From positions 1 through 31,675 of the forward strand of contig DAEG01000100.1 in assembly GCA_002495235.1 (NCBI GenBank): a stretch of DNA of 31,675 nt, read 5' to 3'. The notes under the pieces are model-generated. The model saw nothing but the letters and a program-made list of their open reading frames with translations, had not been told where the DNA came from and did no database searches. Source of the stretch: Euryarchaeota archaeon UBA287 (lineage in GTDB: Archaea > Thermoplasmatota > UBA186 > UBA287). Made by a program: the position numbers and the translations under genes. How positions within the stretch are numbered: the stretch's first letter is position 1; every line of letters begins with the position of its first letter. Shown one piece after another: positions 14,374 through 22,082 of the stretch.

Positions 14374-16473
14374 GTGCGAAAGATAGACGACTGGGGTGAA
14401 CATGTAAGCGTTCAGGACAGGCTGCTGGAGTTGTTTGGCATAGAGAAGCTTTACCCACCACAGAGGGAGGCTCTGCCTCTGGCGATAAGCGGAAAGAGCC
14501 TGGTGCTGGCGATGCCGACCGCCGGAGGAAAAAGCCTTGTGGGCTACGGCGCAGTCCTCAAGAAATTCCTGCAGAGGGAGAAGTCCCTGTACATAGTGCC
14601 GCTCAGGGCCCTAGCCTCAGAAAAGTACGAGGATCTGCTCACTTTTGAAAGACTCGGCGCAAAGGTAGGAATCTCCACCGGCGACTATGAGTCTCCGGCA
14701 GAGCATCTCGGTAGATATGACATTCTGGTCTGCACCAGCGAGAAGGCAGACTCCATCGTCAGGCACAATCCTGAATGGTTATCGAAGATAGGTCTTGTCG
14801 TTGCGGACGAAGTTCATCTGATAAACGATCCTGAGAGGGGACCGATACTTGAGGTCACGCTGGCAAAACTTCGCCTCATAAATCCAGAGCTCCAGATAGT
14901 GGCCCTGTCAGCCACAATAGAGAACTCGGAGGACCTAGCGGAATGGCTGGGTGCGGAGCACATAAGAAGCGATTTCCGCCCTGTGCTCCTCAGAGAGGGA
15001 GTCTACTGTAGTGGCGCCATATATTTCTCAGACGGAGACAGCAGGGCGATAGACAAGACAGGAGATGAACTGCTGGCTCTGGTCTCTGACTCGCTGGCAG
15101 ACGGGGGGCAGGCTCTCGTGTTCCTCAGCACAAGGAAGAGGGCTGAGAGCTACGCCAAAAAGATGGCTGAGAGAATGAGGGAGGATGAGGAACTGGTCCA
15201 GGCCGCCGAAGCCGTAGCCACAGAAGAGACGGTCGGGCAGAGACTGGCGCCGTGCATAAGGAAAGGCATCGCTTTCCATCACGCAGGCCTGGTTGAAGAG
15301 CAGAGGAGGACTGTTGAAAGATACTTCAAGCAGAGGAAGATAAGGTGCATATTCGCCACTCCTACGCTGGCGGCAGGGGTGAATCTTCCGGCGAAGAGGG
15401 TCATCGTCAAGGACCTCTACAGGTACGATGATGGCTACAACGCGCCTCTGCCAGTGATGGAGGTGAAGCAGATGATGGGGAGAGCAGGAAGACCGGGCTA
15501 CGATCAGATGGGGGAGGCGATACTCTTCTCTAGGAATTACAGCGATATGCAGAGGATAATAGACGAGTATGTACTGGCACCAAACGAGAAGATAGGGTCT
15601 AAACTTGGTGCGGAAGGAGCCCTAAGAACTCATGTGCTGTCGTCTATAGATGGCCTGTTCGTATACGACATGAACAGCCTGTGCGACTTTGTTATGAAGA
15701 CTCTTTACGGCAGCATGGAGGGGTTCGATGAGGACAATTTCACCGGCATCGTAGAATTTCTCGTGAGAGAGGGACTGGTAGAGGAAAGGAACGGAAAATA
15801 CAAGAGCACCCACTTTGGCCACACAACATCACTGCTGTACATAGATCCCATGTCTTCCATAAAGATAAGAGATGCCTTGAAGAAGAGTGGCGAGAAGGAT
15901 GACTTCGCCTACCTGCACCTCATAGCATCCCTGCCGGACATGAGGCGGCTGTACCTGACCAGCAAGGATTATGACGCGCTCGCTCCAATAGCAGAAAAGG
16001 CGGATGTTTTCGTGGAGAGCGAAGACTACGAGTGGTTCCTCTGTGAGATAAAAACGGCGAGCGTGCTGTACGACTGGATAAATGAGGTCAGCGAGAGAGA
16101 CATGACCGAGAGGTACGGGATAGATCCGGGGGACATCAGAGGCCTTGTGAGCATGGCTGAGTGGCTCTGCAGGTGCTGTCTGCAGGTGGGAAAGCTGTTC
16201 AACAGAGCCCACACAAGGCGGCTGCAGGTCCTTGAAGAAAGGATAAGAGAGGGCATAAAGGGAGAGCTGGTAGAGATAACGCGAATAAGGCACATCGGCA
16301 GGAAGAGGGGCAGGATCCTGTACCGGAACGGATACACTACAAGGGAGAGCATAGCCAAAGCGCGAATAGAGGATTTAACAAGGCTGGAGGGCATAGGCCC
16401 GAAGCTGGCAAGATCCATGATAGAGGAGGCAAAAAAGCATGAGAGCGTTGAGAGTGGAGAGCGAAGGGATTGA
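14374..16473 (+). CDS. hel308: ATP-dependent DNA helicase Hel308
   Basis: The 699-residue protein is a superfamily 2 helicase of the Hel308/Ski2-like type. Motifs seen in order are the Q-motif YPPQREAL near residue 27, Walker A AMPTAGGKS near 45, DEVH, SAT (motif III), TPTLAAGVNLPA (motif V) and MMGRAGRPGYD (motif VI). A winged-helix and ratchet region follow, and a C-terminal helix-hairpin-helix ends in TRLEGIGPKLARSM. Hel308 unwinds branched DNA 3'-5' at stalled replication forks. The length is typical (about 700). The C-terminus overlaps the start of the cgi121 gene by 35 nt, which indicates co-expression. Hel308 next to Cgi121 recurs in archaea. The GTG start has a well placed TATA box. 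Confidence 0.95.
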   Translation: MRKIDDWGEHVSVQDRLLELFGIEKLYPPQREALPLAISGKSLVLAMPTAGGKSLVGYGAVLKKFLQREKSLYIVPLRALASEKYEDLLTFERLGAKVGISTGDYESPAEHLGRYDILVCTSEKADSIVRHNPEWLSKIGLVVADEVHLINDPERGPILEVTLAKLRLINPELQIVALSATIENSEDLAEWLGAEHIRSDFRPVLLREGVYCSGAIYFSDGDSRAIDKTGDELLALVSDSLADGGQALVFLSTRKRAESYAKKMAERMREDEELVQAAEAVATEETVGQRLAPCIRKGIAFHHAGLVEEQRRTVERYFKQRKIRCIFATPTLAAGVNLPAKRVIVKDLYRYDDGYNAPLPVMEVKQMMGRAGRPGYDQMGEAILFSRNYSDMQRIIDEYVLAPNEKIGSKLGAEGALRTHVLSSIDGLFVYDMNSLCDFVMKTLYGSMEGFDEDNFTGIVEFLVREGLVEERNGKYKSTHFGHTTSLLYIDPMSSIKIRDALKKSGEKDDFAYLHLIASLPDMRRLYLTSKDYDALAPIAEKADVFVESEDYEWFLCEIKTASVLYDWINEVSERDMTERYGIDPGDIRGLVSMAEWLCRCCLQVGKLFNRAHTRRLQVLEERIREGIKGELVEITRIRHIGRKRGRILYRNGYTTRESIAKARIEDLTRLEGIGPKLARSMIEEAKKHESVESGERRD

Positions 16474-16864
16474 AGACGTGAATGAATTCCTGAAAAGCAT
16501 CGAACTTCTGGAGAGTGGCGAGGGCATGAGCGTTCTGGCCCTTGACGAAGACGCGGTTTTCGGCGAGGACCAGATAAGAGCCGCGGTCATGCACGCGGAG
16601 AGGAACTTCTCAAAGGGAAAGAACGTCGCGCGGGACTTAAAAACAGAGATCATGCGCTACATCGCATGCGAGAGGCAGATAAAAAGCGCGCTAGAGAAAG
16701 CGGGTATAAAGAAGGGCACGAGAGGCTTTGTTCTGGTGCTTCTCAACTCGGCGGACGAGGAAAGGGTGCTGAAAGCTCTGGGACTGAAAAAGAGTGGGTT
16801 TATAAGCCAAAAAAGAGATAAGGTGGATGAGGCTCTCGAGAGCATGGCTCTCCTTGAGCTCTAA
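16439..16864 (+). CDS. cgi121: KEOPS complex subunit Cgi121
   Basis: The 141-residue protein matches the Cgi121/TPRKB family. It has an N-terminal strand-helix segment, the conserved AVMHAERNFSKGKNVARDLKTE pattern split across one helix (FGEDQIRAAVMHA and KNVARDLKTEIMRY), and a final alpha-beta unit with GFVLVLLN. In the KEOPS complex Cgi121 binds Bud32 and helps recruit tRNA for the t6A37 modification of ANN-decoding tRNAs. The ATG lies inside the end of hel308. The stop codon is followed after one base by the tRNA-Arg gene, so all three may share a transcript, with the tRNA released by processing. Confidence 0.88.
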   Translation: MRALRVESEGIEDVNEFLKSIELLESGEGMSVLALDEDAVFGEDQIRAAVMHAERNFSKGKNVARDLKTEIMRYIACERQIKSALEKAGIKKGTRGFVLVLLNSADEERVLKALGLKKSGFISQKRDKVDEALESMALLEL

Positions 16865-16865
16865 C

Positions 16866-16995
16866 GCCCGAGTGAGGTAACTTGGACATCCTGGGGGCCT
16901 GCGGAGCCCCATATCCGGGTTCAAAATGAAGGGTTGCACCTTGAATAACAGATTTGCCAAAAACCTGCAATCCCATGAGGATCCCGGCTCGGGCG
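16866..16995 (+). tRNA. tRNA-Arg(GCG) with a 56-nt intron in the T-loop (position 59/60)
   Basis: Acceptor arm 16866-16872 pairs perfectly with 16988-16994; the discriminator is G at 16995 and CCA is not encoded. The D-arm is 16875-16892 with A14, G18, G19 and an A at the arginine-identity position 20. The anticodon stem is 16894-16898 / 16906-16910 and the loop is ctgcgga with anticodon GCG at 16901-16903. The T-stem is 16915-16919 / 16983-16987. The T-loop is interrupted: ttcaaa (16920-16925) is separated from its last base t (16982) by 56 nt. Removing 16926-16981 gives a normal 7-nt loop and a 74-nt tRNA. The exon-intron junctions fold as a bulge-helix-bulge: ttca (16920-16923) pairs with tgag (16976-16979), with 3-nt bulges aaa and gat. 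Cutting after the second bulge base gives exactly this splice. Confidence 0.88.
16926..16981 (+). other. tRNA intron (archaeal, bulge-helix-bulge)
   Basis: The 56-nt intron lies between tRNA positions 59 and 60. Its ends pair as an internal stem, gggttgca (16931-16938) with tgcaatccc (16966-16974) with one bulged base, topped by a loop of about 27 nt. No protein is encoded. Removal would need the archaeal splicing endonuclease acting on a non-canonical site; such sites usually require a broad-specificity form of that enzyme. Confidence 0.82.
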
Positions 16996-17041
16996 CTATC
17001 CCCATACAAAATTTATTAAGCAAGTGAATGCATCTGAGGGC

Positions 17042-17959
17042 GTGAAGCTGGCGTTGTTGGTGTCTTTACTTCTTCTGCCCGTCGGTCCTGTGGAGATCAT
17101 AGCACACCGCGGCGCAAGCGGCTATCTGCCGGAGCACACGCTAGAAGCTTATGCTGTGGCTTATTTTATGGGCTCGGATTATGTAGAGCAGGATCTCGTG
17201 ATGACAAAGGATGATGTGCCTATATGCCTGCACGACATCTACTTAGAGCCCACAACAAACGTCGAGGAGGTATTTCCGGAGAGAAGGAGGGCAGATGGCC
17301 ACTGGTACGCCGCCGACTTTACCCTAGAAGAAGTAAAAAAGCTCAGGGTTCATGAGAGGACGGAGAACGGCAAGCCTGTTTTCCCTGGCAGGTTTCCCTA
17401 CGGCCTCTCTGATTTTGAGGTCCCCACCTTCGAGGAGGCTATAGAGCTGATACAGGGGCTGAACAGGAGCGCCCACAGAGATGTGGGCATATATCCTGAG
17501 CTGAAACGCCCGGAATGGCACAGGAAAAATGGATTGCCGATGGAAGAAAAAGTCATTGGTGTTTTGAGAAATTATGGCTACAGCAAAAAGGATGATAAAA
17601 TATACGTGCAGTGCTTTGATGACGATGCCCTGCAGAGAATAAGGAAAATTAGCGACCTGAGGCTTGTGAGACTTGTAAGCATCGATGAATTTGAAATCGA
17701 TGAGAGCAAGATAACAGAGATTGCAGAATACGCTGGTGTGATAGGAGTCCAGAAAGAGCTTCTTGTTCTCCGCCCGGATATCGCCTCTATGGCACACAGC
17801 CACGGTCTGAAGATTCATGCATGGACGTTCAGATACGAAAGCGCTGAAGAGATGAAGAGGTCCGTGAGTGCCTATGAGGTGGATGGCGTTTTCACAGATT
17901 TTCCTGACAGAGCGTATTACGCGCTGAAGGCCGGTGCTGGTACGCAGATATCTACATGA
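17042..17959 (+). CDS. Glycerophosphodiester phosphodiesterase (GDPD family), probably exported
   Basis: The protein (305 residues from the GTG at 17042; 311 from the GTG at 17024) has an N-terminal hydrophobic signal (KLALLVSLLLLPVGPVE). The GDPD core follows directly: IIAHRGASGYLPEHTLEA with the catalytic His-Arg-Gly and Glu, YVEQDLVMTKDDVPICLHD with the metal-binding Glu/Asp and second catalytic His, then GIYPELKRP and HAWTFR, and VDGVFTDFPD at the end. It matches the GlpQ type that hydrolyses glycerophosphodiesters to glycerol 3-phosphate and an alcohol, using a metal ion. The GTG at 17042 is preferred because an AT-rich TATA-like stretch (aaatttatt, 17009-17017) is then about 27 nt upstream. 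It is separated from the tRNA by fewer than 50 bp. Confidence 0.88.
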   Translation: MKLALLVSLLLLPVGPVEIIAHRGASGYLPEHTLEAYAVAYFMGSDYVEQDLVMTKDDVPICLHDIYLEPTTNVEEVFPERRRADGHWYAADFTLEEVKKLRVHERTENGKPVFPGRFPYGLSDFEVPTFEEAIELIQGLNRSAHRDVGIYPELKRPEWHRKNGLPMEEKVIGVLRNYGYSKKDDKIYVQCFDDDALQRIRKISDLRLVRLVSIDEFEIDESKITEIAEYAGVIGVQKELLVLRPDIASMAHSHGLKIHAWTFRYESAEEMKRSVSAYEVDGVFTDFPDRAYYALKAGAGTQIST

Positions 17960-18172
17960 TGATAGATGATCTCTCCTCTCGATTCTTGCGTAGGGAGCGT
18001 TGCGACCTGCTCCTCTGATCTATCCCGTCAAGTGAGACGGGAGCGGGAGACCAATTAGTAAAGTACGTATCCTTACCCCGAGAGAGACAGGAAAGAGAAC
18101 GGGACGGTCTACTACAGATCACACAAGATAAGGGCACAGCCGTGATTTGAGACGGCTTTTTATATCATCCCG
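17960..18172. other. Gene-free spacer with several hairpins
   Basis: No gene is seen. The stretch contains a weak stem (ggagc/gctcc, 17995-18013), a perfect 7-bp hairpin (tcccgtc/gacggga, 18023-18042) and the terminator-like hairpin listed at 18138-18161. The two latter hairpins share the core ccgt...tgagacgg. A structured RNA is possible, but no known family is recognised. Confidence 0.4.
18138..18161 (+). terminator. Hairpin followed by T-run
   Basis: The stem agccgt (18138-18143) pairs with acggct (18152-18157) across an 8-nt loop, and a run of five T follows. It resembles an intrinsic terminator and lies about 180 bp after the phosphodiesterase stop. Archaeal termination relies mainly on T-runs, so the T-tract may be the active part. 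Confidence 0.4.
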
Positions 18173-18214
18173 ATGCACTCACTGACCAAGAGTTTTATCC
18201 GAAAGCGCGACACG

Positions 18215-18534
18215 GAGATGCTTCATCTCCACGCCCCCGGCCCAGTAAAAGAGCACCATGAGGCTCCTGTAAGAGAGCGAAGTCTGTCCGAGAGCTTCAT
18301 GTTCGCGGGCTATTTCCCTGACGCGAGCTACCGGGATATCGCACCACGGCTGACCTTTTTGTTTTTCCATCTGACGATAATGATGGCTGCGTTGAAGCAG
18401 CAATGAAGGGATTGATCGCAGATGCAAGAATGAAAGAGAACGCAAGGAAAACTGCTGAGAAGTACTCCGTTCAAGCACGTACAGAGAGATTGATTGAGGT
18501 TTATGAAGGGGTTCTGGGGGAGATAGACAGATAG
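18215..18534 (+). pseudogene. Decayed GT4 glycosyltransferase (group 1), C-terminal remnant
   Basis: Conceptual translation gives pieces of a GT4 C-terminal domain in two frames. In one frame, GPVKEHHE...SLSESFMFAGYFPD corresponds to the nucleotide-sugar domain helix and the GYxPD turn. After a frame change near 18320-18325 the text continues as ELPGYRTTADLFVFPS. It then jumps directly to DDNDGCVEAAMKGLIAD and ends with the typical C-terminal helix NARKTAEKYSVQARTERLIE. The segment between FPS and the late helix, which in the family holds the donor-binding E-x7-E motif, is missing (some 50-60 residues). The N-terminal acceptor domain is also absent. The gene therefore cannot make a working enzyme; it is a relic next to hairpin-rich DNA. 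Confidence 0.65.
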
Positions 18535-18609
18535 CTATACCTAGCAGAGTCTCCTGAGATCGTCTGAAGCGCAGATGAAGGGCAGGTTTTAACTCCCCCG
18601 TGTATGGAA

Positions 18610-18619
18610 ATATTAAATA
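18610..18619 (+). promoter_or_regulatory. TATA-like element of the rubrerythrin gene
   Basis: The sequence atattaaata would place transcription start near 18640, just at the strong Shine-Dalgarno GGAGGTGA (18640-18646) that precedes ATG 18652 by about 6 nt. Confidence 0.45.
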
Positions 18620-18651
18620 ACCATGACAGTGATTTGTCAGGAGGTGACATT

Positions 18652-19170
18652 ATGGCTGTGAAAAGGGAGATGACCAGGAAGTTTCTGGAGGACGCGTACG
18701 CGGGGGAGAGCATGGCTCACATGCGCTACAAGATATTCGCTGAAAAGGCCGAAAAAGAAGGCCTCAAGAACATAGCGAATCTGTTCAAGGCCGTGTCATT
18801 TGCGGAGCTGGTGCACGCGAGAAACCACTACAACGCGCTGGGGCACGTTCAGGAGACCACAAAGAACCTACAGACGTGCATAGACGGGGAGCACTACGAG
18901 AATACCGAGATGTATCCAGTGTACAACAACACAGCGAAGCTGCAGGAAGAGAGCGAGGCACAGAGGAGCACGCACTACGCGCTTGAGGCTGAGAAGATAC
19001 ACGAGAAGCTGTACACCGAGGCGAAGAAGGCGACAGAGCAGAAGAAGGATGTGGACTACACGAAGGTGTACATATGCCCTGTGTGCGGCTACACTGTCGT
19101 AGGAGAGGCCCCGGACAAATGCCCTGTCTGTGGAACCCCCAAAGAGAAGTTCAGGCTTTTCGAGGCCTGA
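18652..19170 (+). CDS. rbr: Rubrerythrin
   Basis: The 172-residue protein has the two-domain layout of rubrerythrin. The four-helix diiron domain has ligands in GESMAHMRY, AELVHARNHY, EESEAQRSTHY and AEKIHEKLY (two ExxH pairs plus carboxylates). A C-terminal rubredoxin-like knuckle pair follows, CPVCGYTVVG and CPVCGTPKEKF, for one FeS4 iron. It reduces hydrogen peroxide in anaerobes with electrons from rubredoxin or an NAD(P)H reductase. The ATG at 18652 is chosen because of the strong Shine-Dalgarno just before it; an upstream in-frame ATG (18604) lies within the promoter region and would give an extension not seen in the family. The stop codon lies in the loop of a terminator hairpin. Confidence 0.95.
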   Translation: MAVKREMTRKFLEDAYAGESMAHMRYKIFAEKAEKEGLKNIANLFKAVSFAELVHARNHYNALGHVQETTKNLQTCIDGEHYENTEMYPVYNNTAKLQEESEAQRSTHYALEAEKIHEKLYTEAKKATEQKKDVDYTKVYICPVCGYTVVGEAPDKCPVCGTPKEKFRLFEA

Positions 19171-19185
19171 AGGCCTCCTCTTTTT
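19162..19185 (+). terminator. Intrinsic-type terminator of the rubrerythrin gene
   Basis: A perfect 6-bp stem, gaggcc (19162-19167) with ggcctc (19172-19177), has the loop tgaa, which contains the stop codon. It is followed by ctc and a T-run (19181-19185). Confidence 0.65.
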
Positions 19186-19220
19186 ATTACACCGCTTATC
19201 CGATCTTGAGTTAGAGCAAA

Positions 19221-19229
19221 TTTATTTAT
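19221..19229 (+). promoter_or_regulatory. TATA box of the adenine deaminase gene
   Basis: The element tttatttat lies 23-31 nt before the ATG at 19252, which fits a leaderless transcript. No Shine-Dalgarno is seen. Confidence 0.55.
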
Positions 19230-19251
19230 GTGAGCTCATTGCTCCTTTTCA

Positions 19252-20958
19252 ATGGATTCTAAACTATTGGAAGCGTCGTTGGGCAAAAGAAAGTGCGATC
19301 TTGTGATCAAAAACTGCAACATAATAGATGTCTTTTCCTGCAACACCTTCGAAGGTGACATAGGAGTATACAAGGGCGTCATAGCCGGATTCGGGGATCT
19401 TGAGGGTAAGAAGGAGATAGATGTCCGTGGCAGAACGGTTGCGCCGGGCTTCTTTGACGGACACGTTCACATAGAGAGCTCAATGGTGGGTCCTGCGGAG
19501 TTCGCAAGAGCCGCGGTGGTCAGAGGCACTACGTCAGTGGTGGCCGACCCGCATGAGATAGCAAATGTCCTTGGACTCGAGGGGCTGAGATACATGCTGG
19601 ATTCGTCCGCGGAACTGCCGTTGAATGTGTTCTTCATGCTGCCATCCTGCGTTCCGTCCACGGATCTTGAGACCTCGGGCTCTCGACTGTATGCGGAGGA
19701 TCTGAAGCTTTTCATAGAGAGGGAGAATGTCCTCGGCCTCGGAGAGGTCATGAACTACCACTCGCTGCTCATGGGCTCTGACAGGCTTATGAGAGAGCTT
19801 GAGACCTTCCGTGATAAAAGGATAGACGGACATGCACCCAAACTCTCCGGAAGGGAGCTGGACGCCTACTGCGCTCTGGGTGTGGAGAGCGATCATGAAT
19901 GCGTCACCGCTGATGAGGCCGAAGAGAAGCTGAGAAAGGGGATGCGGATAATGATAAGGGAGGGCAGCGCGGCAAGGAACATGAGGGCTCTGGCGCCTCT
20001 GGTTATGGAGAGCCCATCAGACCGCTTTATCTTTGTTACGGATGACATAAGCGCACTGGATCTCCAGAGAGGGCACATGGATCGTGTTCTTTCAAAGGCC
20101 GTCTCTCTCGGCATAGAACCCGAGGTGGCCGTGAGGATGGCGACGCTAAATGCGTGCGAGTACTTCCGTATAGAGGGGCTGGGAGCGATAGCGCCGGGGT
20201 ACAGGGCCGACATCGTTGTTCTCGGGGACCTGAAGGGCTTTGAGCCCGAGCTGGTGATAAAGGACGGACACGTGGTTGCTCAGGAGGGCAGGCTGCTTGT
20301 CCCGATCAGGAAAAGAGCGGCAGACGTGAGAGCTACCATGAACGTAGGGAGAATGACTCATAGGAGCTTTGACGTCAGAGCCAAGGTGAATGAAGCGAGG
20401 ATCAACGTGATATCGCTGATCGAGAACGAGATAGAGACAGAGTGGATCACCGAGAGAGCCAGAGTAGCGGAAGGATCGGTTGTGAGCGATACGGAGAGGG
20501 ACATCCTTAAGCTGTGCGTGGTAGAGAGACACAGAGCCACCGGGCGGATAGGCAAAGGGTTTGCCAGAGGCTTCTCTCTGGAGTCTGGCGCTATAGCCTC
20601 CTCTGTTGCCCATGATTCGCACAACATAATAGTGGTAGGCGTGGATGACAGGGACATACACAGAGCCGTGGAGGCCATCGTTTCGTACGGTGGCGGGCTT
20701 GTGGCCGTAGATGGGGGAAAAGTGCTGAGCTCGCTGAGACTACCCATCGGGGGGCTCATGAGCGACAGGAACGTGGAGGAAGTGGCAGACGCGCTGCAGA
20801 CGATAAATGACGGCGCAGCTTCACTCGGATGCGGGCTTGAGGAGCCTTTCATGACACTGTCTTTCCTCACCATCCCGGTCATACCGGAGATCAGACTCAC
20901 TGACGTGGGCCTTATAGACGTCTCAAAGCAGAGGAGGATCTCCCTCTTCGTTGAGTAG
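19252..20958 (+). CDS. ade: Adenine deaminase
   Basis: The 568-residue protein matches the AdeC-type adenine deaminase family of the amidohydrolase superfamily. It has APGFFDGHVHIESSMV (metal-binding HxH), VADPHEIANVLG, GLGEVMNYHSLL, DGHAPKLSGRELDAY and SDHECVTADEA (metal histidines), VTDDISALDL (metal Asp), and a long C-terminal domain with GGLVAVDGGKVL, LPIGGLMS and FMTLSFLTIPVIPEIRLTD. It converts adenine to hypoxanthine and ammonia for purine salvage, with iron or manganese at the site. The length is typical (about 560-590). With the 5'-deoxyadenosine/SAH deaminase at the left end and carbamate kinase nearby, the window shows several steps of nucleoside and nitrogen handling, but they are not one operon. 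Confidence 0.96.
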   Translation: MDSKLLEASLGKRKCDLVIKNCNIIDVFSCNTFEGDIGVYKGVIAGFGDLEGKKEIDVRGRTVAPGFFDGHVHIESSMVGPAEFARAAVVRGTTSVVADPHEIANVLGLEGLRYMLDSSAELPLNVFFMLPSCVPSTDLETSGSRLYAEDLKLFIERENVLGLGEVMNYHSLLMGSDRLMRELETFRDKRIDGHAPKLSGRELDAYCALGVESDHECVTADEAEEKLRKGMRIMIREGSAARNMRALAPLVMESPSDRFIFVTDDISALDLQRGHMDRVLSKAVSLGIEPEVAVRMATLNACEYFRIEGLGAIAPGYRADIVVLGDLKGFEPELVIKDGHVVAQEGRLLVPIRKRAADVRATMNVGRMTHRSFDVRAKVNEARINVISLIENEIETEWITERARVAEGSVVSDTERDILKLCVVERHRATGRIGKGFARGFSLESGAIASSVAHDSHNIIVVGVDDRDIHRAVEAIVSYGGGLVAVDGGKVLSSLRLPIGGLMSDRNVEEVADALQTINDGAASLGCGLEEPFMTLSFLTIPVIPEIRLTDVGLIDVSKQRRISLFVE

Positions 20959-21036
20959 GACTGTGATTCAGAATACTCCTGCACTGAAAGAACGAAAATG
21001 AGGCAGAATCAGGATCCTCTGATGAAAGCAGAAGAT

Positions 21037-21489
21037 CTACTGATCGTCCTCCTCTCTGATCACCCTCAGCCTTATTCGCGCTGCCTGCCTTACGTTGACA
21101 ACGAGCATGAAGAAGATCCCTGCCTCACCAGCTATGCGCAGCGGTCTCTCCCATGCGGGGAGCGCTCCGAGAACAAAGCCCCAGACGAGATAGAAGAGCA
21201 AAAACACCGCGAACAGAATCAGAGCCTTCTTTCTCTCCCCATCATTCCAGACCGGCCTTGACATCACTAGAAGAACAAGGAGACAGGTTATGAAGGTGAT
21301 GGCCCACTTCCAGAGCCACTTCCCGGGATAGCAGGTTAGTACCGCGTAATAAAGGGTCTCCGCTCCGAATATTGTTTCAAGCACCCAATTCATGCTGAAG
21401 GTCAAAAAGGTAGAGAGGAGGATCAGACCGATCCCTACGATGACCCATGCCAGACGCGTCCCCAGATAGTATCTCTTATGCGTACTCAT
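21037..21489 (-). CDS. Four-TM membrane protein, unrecognised
   Basis: The 150-residue protein from the ATG at 21489 (MSTHKRYY) has about four hydrophobic segments (WVIVGIGLILLSTFLTF, a region near WKWAITFITCLLVLLVM, ILFAVFLLFYLVWGFVLG, and IFFMLVVNV) and a basic/acidic tail ending IREEDDQ. An earlier in-frame start at 21510 would add seven residues inside the upstream gene. The start overlaps the end of the upstream 164-residue gene by 14 nt, so the two are co-translated. No family is recognised; a membrane complex with the upstream product is plausible from the overlap only. Confidence 0.6.
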   Translation of the reverse strand: MSTHKRYYLGTRLAWVIVGIGLILLSTFLTFSMNWVLETIFGAETLYYAVLTCYPGKWLWKWAITFITCLLVLLVMSRPVWNDGERKKALILFAVFLLFYLVWGFVLGALPAWERPLRIAGEAGIFFMLVVNVRQAARIRLRVIREEDDQ

Positions 21490-21967
21490 CGGGATCTCCC
21501 AGTCCGGCAAGATCCCAAAGCATCAGGGATCCTACTCTGTAGTAGTCAGGAACGGTTGCGAGCAGGTTTATCACGGGAATTATAATGGCTGCATATTGCG
21601 CAGCAGCGCCGGGGAGCTCTTTTGATCTGAGTTTTTCTTTTCCCGTAACCGTCCAGAAGCTGTTCGTTTCATCTACGATCAGGTCTCTTATTTCTATAGA
21701 AGACACCGCGCCTGCTGTGAGCAAACCTCCAGTAACAAGCAGGGCAACCAGATCCGCCGCATCTGCAGTAACATACCCTAGGACAACTCCGAGAACTGTT
21801 ACAGGAATGACAAATAGCTCTTCAGTTTCCTTCTGGGAGAAGTGGATATGATGCGCTCTGTCCCCTGTTTCAACATCTTTCTCCCACGGCCCTATTCCCA
21901 CACTCTCATAGTCCACATGGGTGTACTTCACGCCAAAGCTTTTTTTATCGACATTAAGGTATACCAT
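21476..21967 (-). CDS. Membrane-associated hypothetical protein
   Basis: The 163-residue protein from the ATG at 21967 has a soluble N-terminus (about 50 residues with HHIHFSQKETEEL). A hydrophobic pair follows (FVIPVTVLGVVLGYV and LVALLVTGGLLTAGAVS), then a charged middle (IEIRDLIVDETNSFW) and a last hydrophobic stretch (YAAIIIPVINLLATV). I do not recognise it. An AT-rich TATA-like stretch (aataatatt on this strand, near 21980) lies close upstream. It overlaps the following membrane-protein gene and is probably in one unit with it. Confidence 0.55.
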   Translation of the reverse strand: MVYLNVDKKSFGVKYTHVDYESVGIGPWEKDVETGDRAHHIHFSQKETEELFVIPVTVLGVVLGYVTADAADLVALLVTGGLLTAGAVSSIEIRDLIVDETNSFWTVTGKEKLRSKELPGAAAQYAAIIIPVINLLATVPDYYRVGSLMLWDLAGLGDPDEYA

Positions 21968-22082
21968 CAAAATCGAATATTATTTTCTTTTCATCCCTAG
22001 TTACTTCCCCCCCCGCTCTGCGCCGAGAGTTCGGAGCTACAGTGATAAGCTCTTTTCTGGATCGGCTGTCATATATTTTAAC

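Noticed and set aside
17957..18018. Possible C/D box guide RNA (atgatga near 17957, ctga near 18015)
   Set aside because: The box C overlaps the stop region of the phosphodiesterase gene, no D'/C' pair lies between, and there is no terminal stem; the boxes are short enough to occur by chance.
18179..18478. 99-codon minus-strand frame opposite the GT4 remnant
   Set aside because: The plus strand gives recognisable GT4 pieces; the minus-strand text matches nothing and has no promoter.
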